Shown in pieces: positions 1 through 6,087 of a stretch of 7,999 bases of DNA. Each line of letters opens with the position of its first letter. Position 1 is the first letter of the stretch. Both the position numbers and the translations under genes were made by a program. The notes beneath the pieces were generated by a model that was not told the DNA's origin, did not search any database, and was given only the letters and a program-made list of their open reading frames with translations. This stretch comes from JAAUQA01 sp036351435 (GTDB lineage: Bacteria > Pseudomonadota > Gammaproteobacteria > Competibacterales > Competibacteraceae): contig JAZBPA010000277.1 in NCBI GenBank assembly GCA_036351435.1, positions 1-7,999 of the forward strand, in the 5' to 3' direction.

Positions 1-159
1 CAAATTGAGGGTTTCAGATATCGCATTCCAATCCTCTTCCGAGATTAGAACAGCATTACCTCTCTTTCCTTTTATAACAATGGGCTGATGAGATTCTGTG
101 GCTTCATCGATAAGGCTGTAAAGCTTCGATCTCGCTTCTGTCGCGCTGAGTATGGTCAT
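1..159 (-). CDS. Phd/YefM-family type II antitoxin, C-terminus outside the window
   Basis: The reading frame starts at ATG 159, six bases after an AGGG ribosome binding site, and stays open to the window edge, giving 53 residues. It begins MTILSATEARSKLYSLIDEA and continues with PIVIKGKRGNAVLIS and EEDWNAISET. This is the N-terminal DNA-binding half of Phd/YefM antitoxins: the T-x-x-x-A-R-x-x-L-x-x-L-x-x-E/D start, then the P-I-x-I-x-x-x-x-G-x-x-V/A-L-I-S strand pair. Such proteins neutralise a partner RelE/YoeB-type or Doc-type toxin and repress their own operon through a palindromic operator. A perfect palindrome lies just upstream at 179-204. The toxin would normally be encoded downstream on the minus strand, beyond position 1, so it cannot be seen. 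The gene follows an attC-like site and may be a second integron cassette. The family call is firm; the partner toxin is unknown. Confidence 0.88.
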   Translation of the reverse strand, partial: MTILSATEARSKLYSLIDEATESHQPIVIKGKRGNAVLISEEDWNAISETLNL

Positions 160-178
160 GTTTCGCCCTTTATGGAAT

Positions 179-204
179 TAACCGTACGCGATTGCGTACG
201 GTTA
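179..204. promoter_or_regulatory. Perfect palindrome, probable antitoxin operator
   Basis: Eleven-base arms (179-189 and 194-204, TAACCGTACGC and its reverse complement) flank a four-base centre, GATT. The centre of each arm holds the tetramer GTAC. The palindrome sits 20-45 bases upstream of the antitoxin ATG on the minus strand. Phd/YefM repressors are known to bind GTAC-centred palindromes, such as TGTACA for YefM. I infer that this is the autoregulatory site; it could also form a hairpin in the leader RNA. Confidence 0.7.
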
Positions 205-222
205 TTCAAAGCCATTTTTCAA

Positions 223-296
223 ACATAACGCCGTACAAAGCACAACTTTGACTGTCCCGTGGAGGTTTGCGGGTCAGCTGCAACACTTTGATATGT
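223..296 (-). repeat. attC-like integron recombination site (degenerate)
   Basis: The 74-base segment has palindromic ends: ACATAAC (223-229) against GATATGT (290-296), six of seven bases pairing. Inside are CAAAG (236-240) with CTTTG (286-290), and CTGTCCCG (252-259) with CGGGTCAG (270-277), seven of eight pairing, around a loop near 260-269. On the minus strand the 3' end reads GTTATGT, close to the GTTRRRY core of attC sites. The site follows the stop codon of the membrane-protein ORF by six bases, as in gene cassettes. The outer box on the other side has AAC changed to ATC and has apparently lost its spacer, so the site may be decayed. Confidence 0.55.
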
Positions 297-302
297 GCAT
301 TT

Positions 303-671
303 TCACAATATTGAATATACGGTTAGTATTACTAACATTAATACAACGGCGGAAAAACAAAATATAATTCCAATTTTTTGATTGTTCCGTAGATCTTCCT
401 GAGCAGTTTTTGGCTGATATCCATCCCACATGCAATCAACACGTTGGCCTTCTTGATAATCTCCTAGATCTTGAAACTTTATATTAAATAAGCCAATTTT
501 TTGAATGCCTGACTGAATTACAGCAGTATGTCTTCCGTTTATAGTTTCTATTGATTCAACTTTAGCCGAAAATGTTTTGTAGTTCGAATATTTCTTTCTC
601 TGTTTAATCAAAAACAGCCCGAAACCACCAAATATTAAGCACCATACTATTCCGAGAAAATAGCCCACCAT
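303..671 (-). CDS. Small two-TM membrane protein, DUF3592-like, cassette-borne
   Basis: This 122-residue protein has hydrophobic segments at about 3-22 (GYFLGIVWCLIFGGFGLFLI) and 100-121, flanking a soluble stretch of about 75 residues rich in beta-type sequence. The soluble part ends in the pattern G-Q-R-V-D-C-M-W-D-G-Y-Q-P. The layout (TM, beta domain, G-x-x-V-x-V-x-Y-x-P-like segment, TM) resembles DUF3592-type membrane proteins, whose function is unknown; the match is by eye and weak. The frame is open upstream to a TTG at 719. I choose ATG 671 because a GGAG lies 10 bases before it and a perfect TATAAT at 733-728 would place the RNA start near 721, too close to 719. It lies alone between two core-like sites and seems to be the single gene of an integron cassette. 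Base composition is clearly more AT-rich than the operon to the right. Confidence 0.65.
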   Translation of the reverse strand: MVGYFLGIVWCLIFGGFGLFLIKQRKKYSNYKTFSAKVESIETINGRHTAVIQSGIQKIGLFNIKFQDLGDYQEGQRVDCMWDGYQPKTAQEDLRNNQKIGIIFCFSAVVLMLVILTVYSIL

Positions 672-727
672 TAGTGATTGTCTCCGAATCCTATGAAGAT
701 TCAACTTGCTACTGCACAAAACCAGTA

Positions 728-733
728 ATTATA
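728..733 (-). promoter_or_regulatory. Perfect TATAAT -10 box for the cassette ORF
   Basis: The minus strand reads TATAAT from 733 to 728. The region 16-18 bases upstream is T-rich (TTTTTTCG) but has only a poor -35 match. Transcription would start near 721 and give a leader of about 50 bases before ATG 671. Cassettes with their own promoter are known. This is a sequence match only. Confidence 0.45.
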
Positions 734-803
734 CGATTTACGGATATCTGCGAAAAAATACCATAGCCCGAAAAACACTTGTTCTCACTGATCTTTCCGT
801 ATC

Positions 804-810
804 GCATAAC
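804..810 (-). other. Core-site-like heptamer GTTATGC at the outer cassette boundary
   Basis: The minus strand reads GTTATGC, which resembles the GTTRRRY core recombined by integron integrases. It lies 34 bases after the stop codon of the kinase gene at 845. No attC-type stem is visible on its upstream side, so it would be a bare junction (a secondary site or array edge) and not the end of a second full attC. A seven-base match can arise by chance; its support comes from its position relative to the 223-296 site. Confidence 0.4.
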
Positions 811-844
811 ATGACATTAAAACCATTGTGGAACCACCTCGAAA

Positions 845-1942
845 CTACACCATACAACGAGCCTCATCGACCAAATCTTTAATAACCCGCTCTTGCCTTT
901 CAACGCTAGCAGCTAACTGGAATTGCACCACCGCACGCCGTAAATTTTGCTCCGGTTCATTGACTTTAAAATATAGATTGCCCTCCAGATAATCTGTCAC
1001 AAAGCGCAACCCCAGTTCGAAAGGAATTAGGCGCATCGTAGGATAAAGATATTCATAATCGGACTCAGTCAGAAAATGACGCGTCTCCTTGAAATACCGT
1101 TTGATAATAGCATAGCTGATTTCTAAATCGAACTCGACAACACCCGTGCCGGATTCACCGCTCTTATTACAACAAGACCGCAAACAGTCGCCGATATCAT
1201 AGTGAATCAGACCCGGTTTAACGGTATCCAGATCAATCATGCTGCACGCTTGCCCATGATCCGCATCGAACAAAATATTATTCAACTTGGGGTCGCCATG
1301 AATAATACGCAGCGACAATCTGCCGTTCGCTTTGGCTTCCTCCAGTACCCCCGTTTGCGCCCGCTGCGTTTCGATAACGTCCATGCAGAACTGTAACTCG
1401 GTGCTATCGGGTTGTGTTGTCGGCTGTGCTGCGATTTGATCGAAACGTTGCAAGTAATGGGGGGTGATATGGAAACCCGGCAAAGTATCGTGTAACCGAG
1501 CCGGCTCAAGATCACTCAGCAATCCATGAAATCGGCCCAAGGCAAAGCCGACTTCCTCCGCTTGTTTTAGATCAGCAATCGTGTTGAAACAGCGGGTGTT
1601 GTCGATAAAACTGAGTGCGCGCCAAAAACCACCTTCGGCATCCACAAAATAATCTCGCCCAGAATTACTGGGGCAAATAACGGGCAATCGAAAAGTGTTT
1701 CGAGCAGGATTACTATTCAACTCGTGAGCGCCAACGTGATCCAGCACCGTCCGCAAATTTTCCATGATTAACACAGGGCGAGGAAAAACTCGTTGATTAA
1801 TCCGCTGCAGAATGGCTTTACCGGATTCCGTCGTAACCAAATAGGTGTCATTGATGAGACCGTCCCCGTAGGCTTCGACTTCCAACACTGGTGCATCGAA
1901 AGCGAATTGTCGGGCAGTTTGACAAACAAAATCGAACTGCAC
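845..1942 (-). CDS. APH-fold sugar kinase, N-acetylhexosamine 1-kinase (NahK)-like
   Basis: From GTG 1942 the protein has 365 residues, close to the length of NahK/LnpB kinases, which phosphorylate the anomeric hydroxyl of GlcNAc or GalNAc with ATP. Motifs: an N-terminal nucleotide loop AYGDGLINDTYLV (24-36); the catalytic loop IHGDPKLNNILFD (214-226) with Asp217 and Asn222; and the metal-binding segment MIDLDTVKPGLIHYDIGD (235-252), matching the IDLDT-V-x-P-G pattern of NahK-type members rather than antibiotic kinases. Start: the GTG shares its first G with the TAG stop of the upstream kinase (TAGTG), and GAGG lies five bases before it. ATG 1972, 10 bases after a GGAG, would add ten residues and is an alternative. 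It is the last gene of the six-gene operon. The APH family is certain; the amino-sugar substrate is inferred from motifs and the neighbouring ROK kinase. Another sugar or sugar-alcohol substrate is possible. Confidence 0.8.
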   Translation of the reverse strand: MQFDFVCQTARQFAFDAPVLEVEAYGDGLINDTYLVTTESGKAILQRINQRVFPRPVLIMENLRTVLDHVGAHELNSNPARNTFRLPVICPSNSGRDYFVDAEGGFWRALSFIDNTRCFNTIADLKQAEEVGFALGRFHGLLSDLEPARLHDTLPGFHITPHYLQRFDQIAAQPTTQPDSTELQFCMDVIETQRAQTGVLEEAKANGRLSLRIIHGDPKLNNILFDADHGQACSMIDLDTVKPGLIHYDIGDCLRSCCNKSGESGTGVVEFDLEISYAIIKRYFKETRHFLTESDYEYLYPTMRLIPFELGLRFVTDYLEGNLYFKVNEPEQNLRRAVVQFQLAASVERQERVIKDLVDEARCMV

Positions 1943-2859
1943 TACGACCTCGCTTGGTCCGGCAACGGCCATAACCAAGCCGCTCCACGTACGCCACTGG
2001 CATCGCCATGTCGAGGGGGAATCAGCCGAGTATCCACCCGGTCTGAAAAAACGAACGGACTCCACCAGGACGGCACGTGCTGATATAAGCGATCTAATTG
2101 TGATAAACCGCCACCCAACACGATGGTTTCGGGGTCTAACAGATTAATTACACTGGCCAAGGCCCGCGCCAGTCGCTCTTCATAACGCTTCAAAGTAGCT
2201 TCAGCATTAGCATCTCCGGCTTCTGCCGCCGCAACAATACCAATACCATCCAGATTGCCACCGCTATGCCGTTGGAAATCACGTGCCAAGCCGGGACCAG
2301 ACAACCACGTTTCGATACAGCCATGCCGACCGCAATAACAAGCAGCTCCAGGCGATTCAGTGGATTCCGGCCACGGCAGTGGATTATGACCCCATTCTCC
2401 GGCGATGCCGTTCGGGCCATGTAACAATTGCCCATTGATCACAATACCGCCCCCCACACCGGTACCGATGATGACCCCGAATACGCTGTTCGCACCCGCC
2501 GCCGCACCATCTTTGGCTTCCGACAGCGCGAAACAATCGGCATCGTTAGCAAAACGCAATGGGCGTTGCAATACCGCTTCCAAATCCCGATCCAACGGAC
2601 GATCATTCAACCAGGTGGAGTTGGCGTTTTTTACCAAGCCGGTGGCTGGCGATAGAGTGCCCGGCATTGCGATTCCCACACTGCAAACATGATCCAGTTC
2701 GGTTTCGGTACCTATGACCAATTCGGCGATAGCATGCAACGTCGCCTCATAGTCTTCACGCGGGGTAGCAATCCGCCGCCGGATTCGAATCGCCCCTTGT
2801 TGATCCAACGCGGCGATTTCGATTTTGCTGCCGCCCAGATCAATACCCAACCGATACAT
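1942..2859 (-). CDS. mak: ROK-family sugar kinase, fructokinase Mak type
   Basis: This 305-residue protein has the length and motifs of E. coli Mak, a ROK-family ATP:D-fructose 6-phosphotransferase in the cytoplasm. Seen in the sequence: phosphate loop DLGGSK (7-12); GLVKNANSTWLN (74-85), a stretch nearly shared with Mak; ANDAD (104-108) with the catalytic Asp at 106; GTGVGGG (132-138); GEWGHNPLPW (154-163) with the zinc His at 158; and the ROK zinc motif CYCGRHGC (174-181). The C-terminus SGVRGAAWLWP also matches Mak. ATG 2859 follows the stop of the PNPOx-like gene by 15 bases with no clear ribosome binding site, which suggests coupling to translation of the gene before it. Its TAG overlaps the next gene's GTG. 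ROK sugar kinases can be broad (fructose, mannose, glucose, GlcNAc), so the exact sugar is inferred by resemblance. Confidence 0.9.
   Translation of the reverse strand: MYRLGIDLGGSKIEIAALDQQGAIRIRRRIATPREDYEATLHAIAELVIGTETELDHVCSVGIAMPGTLSPATGLVKNANSTWLNDRPLDRDLEAVLQRPLRFANDADCFALSEAKDGAAAGANSVFGVIIGTGVGGGIVINGQLLHGPNGIAGEWGHNPLPWPESTESPGAACYCGRHGCIETWLSGPGLARDFQRHSGGNLDGIGIVAAAEAGDANAEATLKRYEERLARALASVINLLDPETIVLGGGLSQLDRLYQHVPSWWSPFVFSDRVDTRLIPPRHGDASGVRGAAWLWPLPDQARS
1948..1951 (-). promoter_or_regulatory. Ribosome binding site GAGG deciding the GTG start of the last kinase
   Basis: GAGG ends five bases before GTG 1942 and lies inside the last codons of the ROK kinase. Together with the TAGTG stop-start overlap it favours the GTG over the in-frame ATG at 1972. 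Confidence 0.5.
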
Positions 2860-2874
2860 AGCGATATTCAGCCA

Positions 2875-3324
2875 TTATTGGTCCATCGGCAGCACGACAA
2901 CGTTCTGGAATTGACTGACCAGATAATAATGCTCCACTTGCAAGCTTAACAACGCACAGTCCGGAGCGAGGACGAAATCCGCCAGCGATGGGTGTTTTTC
3001 GAGATAAAGCGGCAAGAGCAGCGACCGCTGCTCCTCCGGCACTTCGGCTACGCTGCCAACCGCCGTCACGGCGATGCCATCGTAATGATCCGACGCTTGG
3101 CAAGTTCGATTATCGATCAATAACGCGGCACGGCCATTGTCCATCAGATTCGAATATTTATAGGTCGCCCGATAAGTGGCGAATAGCAGTTGGCTGAGAT
3201 CATCAGTCTCCGCGAAGGTCATCAGACTGGTATAGGGTTGATGTTGGCTTTGGGTCGCCAGCACGGCCTGAATCTGCGAGGCTAGCAACTCCTTGATAAT
3301 TTCTCGGGATTGCTCTTGCCTCAT
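2875..3324 (-). CDS. Pyridoxamine 5'-phosphate oxidase-like split-barrel flavin protein
   Basis: This 149-residue protein fits the small PNPOx-like FMN-binding split-barrel superfamily. The pattern is an N-terminal helix, then AVLATQSQHQPYTSLMTF (20-37), LLFATYRATYKYSNLMDNG (46-64, the barrel strand with the usual T-x-K-x-x-N-L element) and AALLIDNR (66-73). Members bind FMN, F420 or heme; a subset (HugZ/HutZ) acts in heme utilisation. I see no residue that settles the ligand, and the short length argues against true PdxH. ATG 3324 shares its A with the aroE stop (TGATG), so I prefer it to the TTG one codon earlier. Lying directly behind hemB and aroE, it may work with a flavin or heme-related substrate, but this is only context. 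The fold call is good; the function is unknown. Confidence 0.75.
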   Translation of the reverse strand: MRQEQSREIIKELLASQIQAVLATQSQHQPYTSLMTFAETDDLSQLLFATYRATYKYSNLMDNGRAALLIDNRTCQASDHYDGIAVTAVGSVAEVPEEQRSLLLPLYLEKHPSLADFVLAPDCALLSLQVEHYYLVSQFQNVVVLPMDQ

Positions 3325-4172
3325 CAAACGCTGCCCCGCCCGGCTACATTTCTTAAGGTGGCGATCACCAGTTGTGTATCCGGCCTAATTCCCCGCCACA
3401 GTGAAAAAGATTCCGCAGCCTGTTCCACCAACATGCCCAAACCGTCCAACCACCTGGCCGCGCCTTGCTGTCTTGCCCAACTGACAAACGCGGTCGGTTC
3501 GTCACCATACATCAGGTCATAACACCAACCATCACTAGCTAATACGCCGTCCGGTAGCGCCGGTACAGAATCCGACAGGCCCGCCGCCGTGGCATTGATG
3601 ATGACATCGAATCGCTGGCCGGCTAACTCGTCCAACCCGCACCCCGTCACCGAGCCGAGATCGGTGAACATCAGCGCCAGTTCCAGGGCTTTGGCTGGGG
3701 TTCGATTAGCAATCACCAGTCGCGCCGGTGACTCGTTTAAGAGAGGCTGCAAGATTCCTCGTGCCGCCCCGCCAGCACCCAACAGCAGAATGCGTTGCCC
3801 GGCCAGTTCAAGGTTGTGGTTGTCTTTGATGTCCTTCACCAAACCGATTCCGTCGGTGTTCTCGCCAAACGCAACGCCATCTTCCTGAAATACCAGGGTA
3901 TTGACCGCCCTAGCTCGCTCGGCACGGGTACTGAGCAAATCCGCATAAATCCAGGCCTCTTGCTTGAACGGTACCGTGACATTGAGCCCGCGCCCACGGT
4001 TTTCGCGAAAGGCATTCACCGTGGTAGAAAAATGGCCCGGCTCGGCCAGGATCGCCTGGTATTCGAGATTCTGCCCGGTTTGCACGGCGAATATACTGTG
4101 AATCCGGGGTGATTGGCTGTGGCTGATGGGGTTGCCAATTACTGCGTATTGATCGGGTTTACTGGAATTCAT
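3324..4172 (-). CDS. aroE: Shikimate dehydrogenase (NADP+)
   Basis: AroE reduces 3-dehydroshikimate to shikimate with NADPH, the fourth step of chorismate synthesis. The 282-residue protein has every expected element: the shikimate-binding loop VIGNPISHSQSP (11-22) with Ser17 and Ser19; NVTVPFK (64-70) with catalytic Lys70; NTDGIG (105-110) with Asp107; the dinucleotide loop GAGGAARG (132-139); the NADP-phosphate motif ANRT (155-158); and the C-terminal GMLVEQA segment carrying the conserved Gln. The E. coli enzyme has 272 residues. I choose ATG 4172, which overlaps the hemB stop in ATGA, over a TTG at 4196 that would add eight residues inside hemB. The overlap implies coupled translation with hemB. 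Nothing is missing or unusual in the catalytic set. Confidence 0.96.
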   Translation of the reverse strand: MNSSKPDQYAVIGNPISHSQSPRIHSIFAVQTGQNLEYQAILAEPGHFSTTVNAFRENRGRGLNVTVPFKQEAWIYADLLSTRAERARAVNTLVFQEDGVAFGENTDGIGLVKDIKDNHNLELAGQRILLLGAGGAARGILQPLLNESPARLVIANRTPAKALELALMFTDLGSVTGCGLDELAGQRFDVIINATAAGLSDSVPALPDGVLASDGWCYDLMYGDEPTAFVSWARQQGAARWLDGLGMLVEQAAESFSLWRGIRPDTQLVIATLRNVAGRGSV

Positions 4173-5194
4173 CCGGCCTCTCGCTGCTGTAGCCAATGAC
4201 TGACGCGACCGGCGAAATAACTGAGTATGGCATCAGCACCGGCACGTTTGATGGATAATAATGATTCCATGATAACCGACCGCTCATCCAGCCAACCGTT
4301 CTGAGCGGCGGCCATCAACATGGCATATTCGCCGCTGACTTGATACACAAAGGTTGGCACTGCGAACTGGTCTTTGACCCGCCGCACGATGTCGAGATAA
4401 GGCATCCCTGGTTTAACCATTACCATATCCGCGCCTTCTGCCAAATCCAAGGCGACTTCCTGCAACGCTTCATCAGTGTTAGCCGGGTCCATTTGATAGC
4501 TGTATTTGTTACCACCGCCCAGATTGGCGGCGGAACCCACCGCATCGCGGAACGGCCCGTAGAAACTGGAGGCATACTTGGCGGAATAGGCCAGAATGCG
4601 GGTGTGGATATGACCGTCTGCTTCCAAAGCGGCACGAATTGCCCCGATGCGGCCATCCATCATATCCGAAGGGGCGACGATGTCAGCGCCGGCTTCAGCG
4701 TGCGAGAGCGCTTGACGCACCAACACCGCAACGGTTTCATCGTTAAGCACGTAGCCGCTGTCATCTACCAAACCGTCTTGACCGTGACTGGTGAATGGGT
4801 CCAGCGCCACATCGGTAATCACGCCTAAATCGGGAAATGTCTGTTTGACGGCCCGTACCGCACGCTGCGCCAAGCCTTCCGGGTTGAACGCTTCGCTGGC
4901 GTCTGCAGATTTGGCTTCTGGCGGTGTGACTGGAAATAACGCCAACGCCGGAACGCCTTGCTTGGCGAGATTTTCGGTTTCGATCAGCAATTGGTCGATA
5001 CTGACTCGTTCCACGCCGGGCATGGAGGTCACCGCTTCTCGGCGACCGCGCCCTTCGATAACAAAAAACGGTTGGATTAGGTCATCGACGCTGAGCCGGG
5101 TTTCCCGCATCAAGCGCCGGGAAAACTCGTCCCGCCTCATGCGACGCGGACGCGCAGCCGGGAATCGGCCTGAGGACAGCGGGGGTTTAGTCAC
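4169..5194 (-). CDS. hemB: Delta-aminolevulinic acid dehydratase (porphobilinogen synthase)
   Basis: HemB condenses two 5-aminolevulinate molecules into porphobilinogen, the first common pyrrole of heme, siroheme and cobalamin synthesis; family members are homo-octamers in the cytoplasm. The 341-residue sequence has both active-site lysines, Lys206 in AYSAKYASSFYGPFRD and the Schiff-base Lys261 in MVMVKPGMPYLD. The metal-site segment reads TDVALDPFTSHGQDG (127-141): the three cysteines of zinc enzymes are replaced by Asp/Thr/Ser-type residues, as in the Pseudomonas aeruginosa Mg-dependent enzyme. Start is GTG 5194, with GGAG 10 bases before it; the only upstream ATG in that region is closed by a stop. 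It follows the SDR gene by 51 bases and overlaps aroE by four. The arginine-rich N-terminal arm (positions 10-31) also fits the Pseudomonas type. Confidence 0.97.
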   Translation of the reverse strand: MTKPPLSSGRFPAARPRRMRRDEFSRRLMRETRLSVDDLIQPFFVIEGRGRREAVTSMPGVERVSIDQLLIETENLAKQGVPALALFPVTPPEAKSADASEAFNPEGLAQRAVRAVKQTFPDLGVITDVALDPFTSHGQDGLVDDSGYVLNDETVAVLVRQALSHAEAGADIVAPSDMMDGRIGAIRAALEADGHIHTRILAYSAKYASSFYGPFRDAVGSAANLGGGNKYSYQMDPANTDEALQEVALDLAEGADMVMVKPGMPYLDIVRRVKDQFAVPTFVYQVSGEYAMLMAAAQNGWLDERSVIMESLLSIKRAGADAILSYFAGRVSHWLQQREAG

Positions 5195-5245
5195 GGTTAC
5201 GATTCTCCTGTCATGGGGCGGTGAGATCCGACTTCGGGGAGCCGT

Positions 5246-5947
5246 TCACCATACTTCGCCGAATGGCCTGACATCTAGCTCAAAAGTCCATGCCGAGCGC
5301 GGTTGAGTGGTGAGAAAGAAAACGGACTCCGCAATATCCTCCGCACGCATGAAAAATTCCTCCGGCTGATCGGACAATGCCTCTCGTACCGGCGGCAGAT
5401 CAATAAGCCCATCGACGATGACATAGGACACGTGAATCCCTTCAGGGCCGACATGGCGGGCTACGGATTGTGCCAAACTGCGCTGGGCTGCTTTAGCGGC
5501 GGAGAAGCTCACAAAACCGGCTGAACCTTTCCAGGATGCCGTTGCTCCGATCATCACGATACTCCCGTGTTTTGCTGAACGCATGGCGGGTAATACCTGT
5601 TGAATAGCCAATAAACAACCGAAGGTAGTTACCCGCCAAGCTTCTTCGAATTCTTCTGGAGTGGTTTCGTCGATAGACGCGAAGTCCCGCGTGGAAGCGT
5701 TGTAAATCAGCACTTCGACCGGACCGAGTTGTTCCGCAATGCGGTTGAATGTTTCGGTAACTGACTGGGCGTCTGCCGCATTGCAAACATAGCCTTGAGC
5801 GTCTTCGAGGGTCTGTTGCAAATCTTGAAATGATCGCTCGTTACGTGCCAGTAAGGCCACTCGATAACCGTTAGCGGTGAATTTGCGGGCAAACGCAGCG
5901 CCGTTGCCTGGCCCGACTCCGACAATAACGCACACAGGTTTGCTCAT
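5246..5947 (-). CDS. SDR-family oxidoreductase homologue with Phe for catalytic Tyr
   Basis: This 233-residue protein has the short-chain dehydrogenase fold. The cofactor loop is GVGPGNG (10-16), an altered form of TGxxxGxG; YNAS (82-85) replaces NNAG; Ser138 in GATAS is the likely catalytic Ser. The usual YxxxK is FSAAK (148-152), with Phe148 for Tyr and Lys152 kept. I recall a classical-SDR subgroup (SDR_c10) described with exactly this Phe and an incomplete glycine motif, so this is likely a family trait and not a local mutation. Without Tyr the protein may bind NAD(P) without normal dehydrogenase chemistry; its substrate is unknown. ATG 5947 has AGGAG seven bases upstream. It is the first gene of the operon, 51 bases before hemB, and its 5' side abuts the IS remnant. 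Confidence 0.85.
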   Translation of the reverse strand: MSKPVCVIVGVGPGNGAAFARKFTANGYRVALLARNERSFQDLQQTLEDAQGYVCNAADAQSVTETFNRIAEQLGPVEVLIYNASTRDFASIDETTPEEFEEAWRVTTFGCLLAIQQVLPAMRSAKHGSIVMIGATASWKGSAGFVSFSAAKAAQRSLAQSVARHVGPEGIHVSYVIVDGLIDLPPVREALSDQPEEFFMRAEDIAESVFFLTTQPRSAWTFELDVRPFGEVW

Positions 5948-6014
5948 GTTGGTTCTCCTGTTAATTGAATTAGGATTGCTGACGCGGAAGGATGTGTAGC
6001 ATGGCCCCTAATGT

Positions 6015-6028
6015 CATACCTTTACCCA
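6015..6028 (+). repeat. IS terminal inverted repeat, left copy
   Basis: CATACCTTTACCCA matches the reverse complement of 6602-6615 at 13 of 14 positions. Further matching bases continue inward (TAAGTGG against AATCTGG). The similarity fades outward, so the true tip may lie a few bases further left. Confidence 0.65.
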
Positions 6029-6087
6029 TAAGTGGAGGGGGTGTAGCCGGGGGAGGCTGGCGATGCGCGCCGCCTGCGGTGCCCAAA

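Larger units (their letters stand above)
229..809 (-). mobile_element. Putative integron gene cassette of 581 bp
   Basis: On the minus strand the heptamers GTTATGC (810 to 804) and GTTATGT (229 to 223) look like two core sites. Cutting each after the first G gives a 581-base unit. It holds a single ORF in the expected orientation, followed at once by an attC-like palindrome at its 3' end. Size, one-gene content, AT-rich composition unlike the operon to the right, and an antitoxin gene in the next unit all fit a gene cassette. No integrase gene is in the window, so this could be the edge of a large array, an array without integrase (CALIN), or a cassette placed at a secondary site. The boundaries rest on two short motifs and are inferred. 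Confidence 0.5.

Noticed and set aside
717..719. TTG start giving a 138-residue form of the cassette membrane protein
   Set aside because: The TATAAT at 733-728 would start RNA only a couple of bases before it, and ATG 671 has a ribosome binding site. The extra 16 residues look like leader.
823..845. Rho-independent terminator after the operon's last gene
   Set aside because: The minus strand has GTGG-TT-CCAC, with a two-base loop, and a later TTTT run. The loop is too short and the stem too weak to call.
804..880. A second full attC ending at GTTATGC 810-804
   Set aside because: The sequence upstream on the minus strand runs into the kinase 3' end and shows no paired arms or opposite RYYYAAC box. 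I keep only the heptamer as a possible junction.
4340..4828. Long plus-strand open frame opposite hemB (162 codons)
   Set aside because: It lies wholly antisense to a fully conserved hemB; its sequence resembles no family and has no ribosome binding site. The same applies to the other plus-strand frames inside the operon.
5197..5214. Five-codon mini-ORF (ATG ... TAA) just before the hemB GTG, a possible leader peptide
   Set aside because: It has no ribosome binding site of its own and merely contains the hemB GGAG. Very short ORFs like this are expected by chance.
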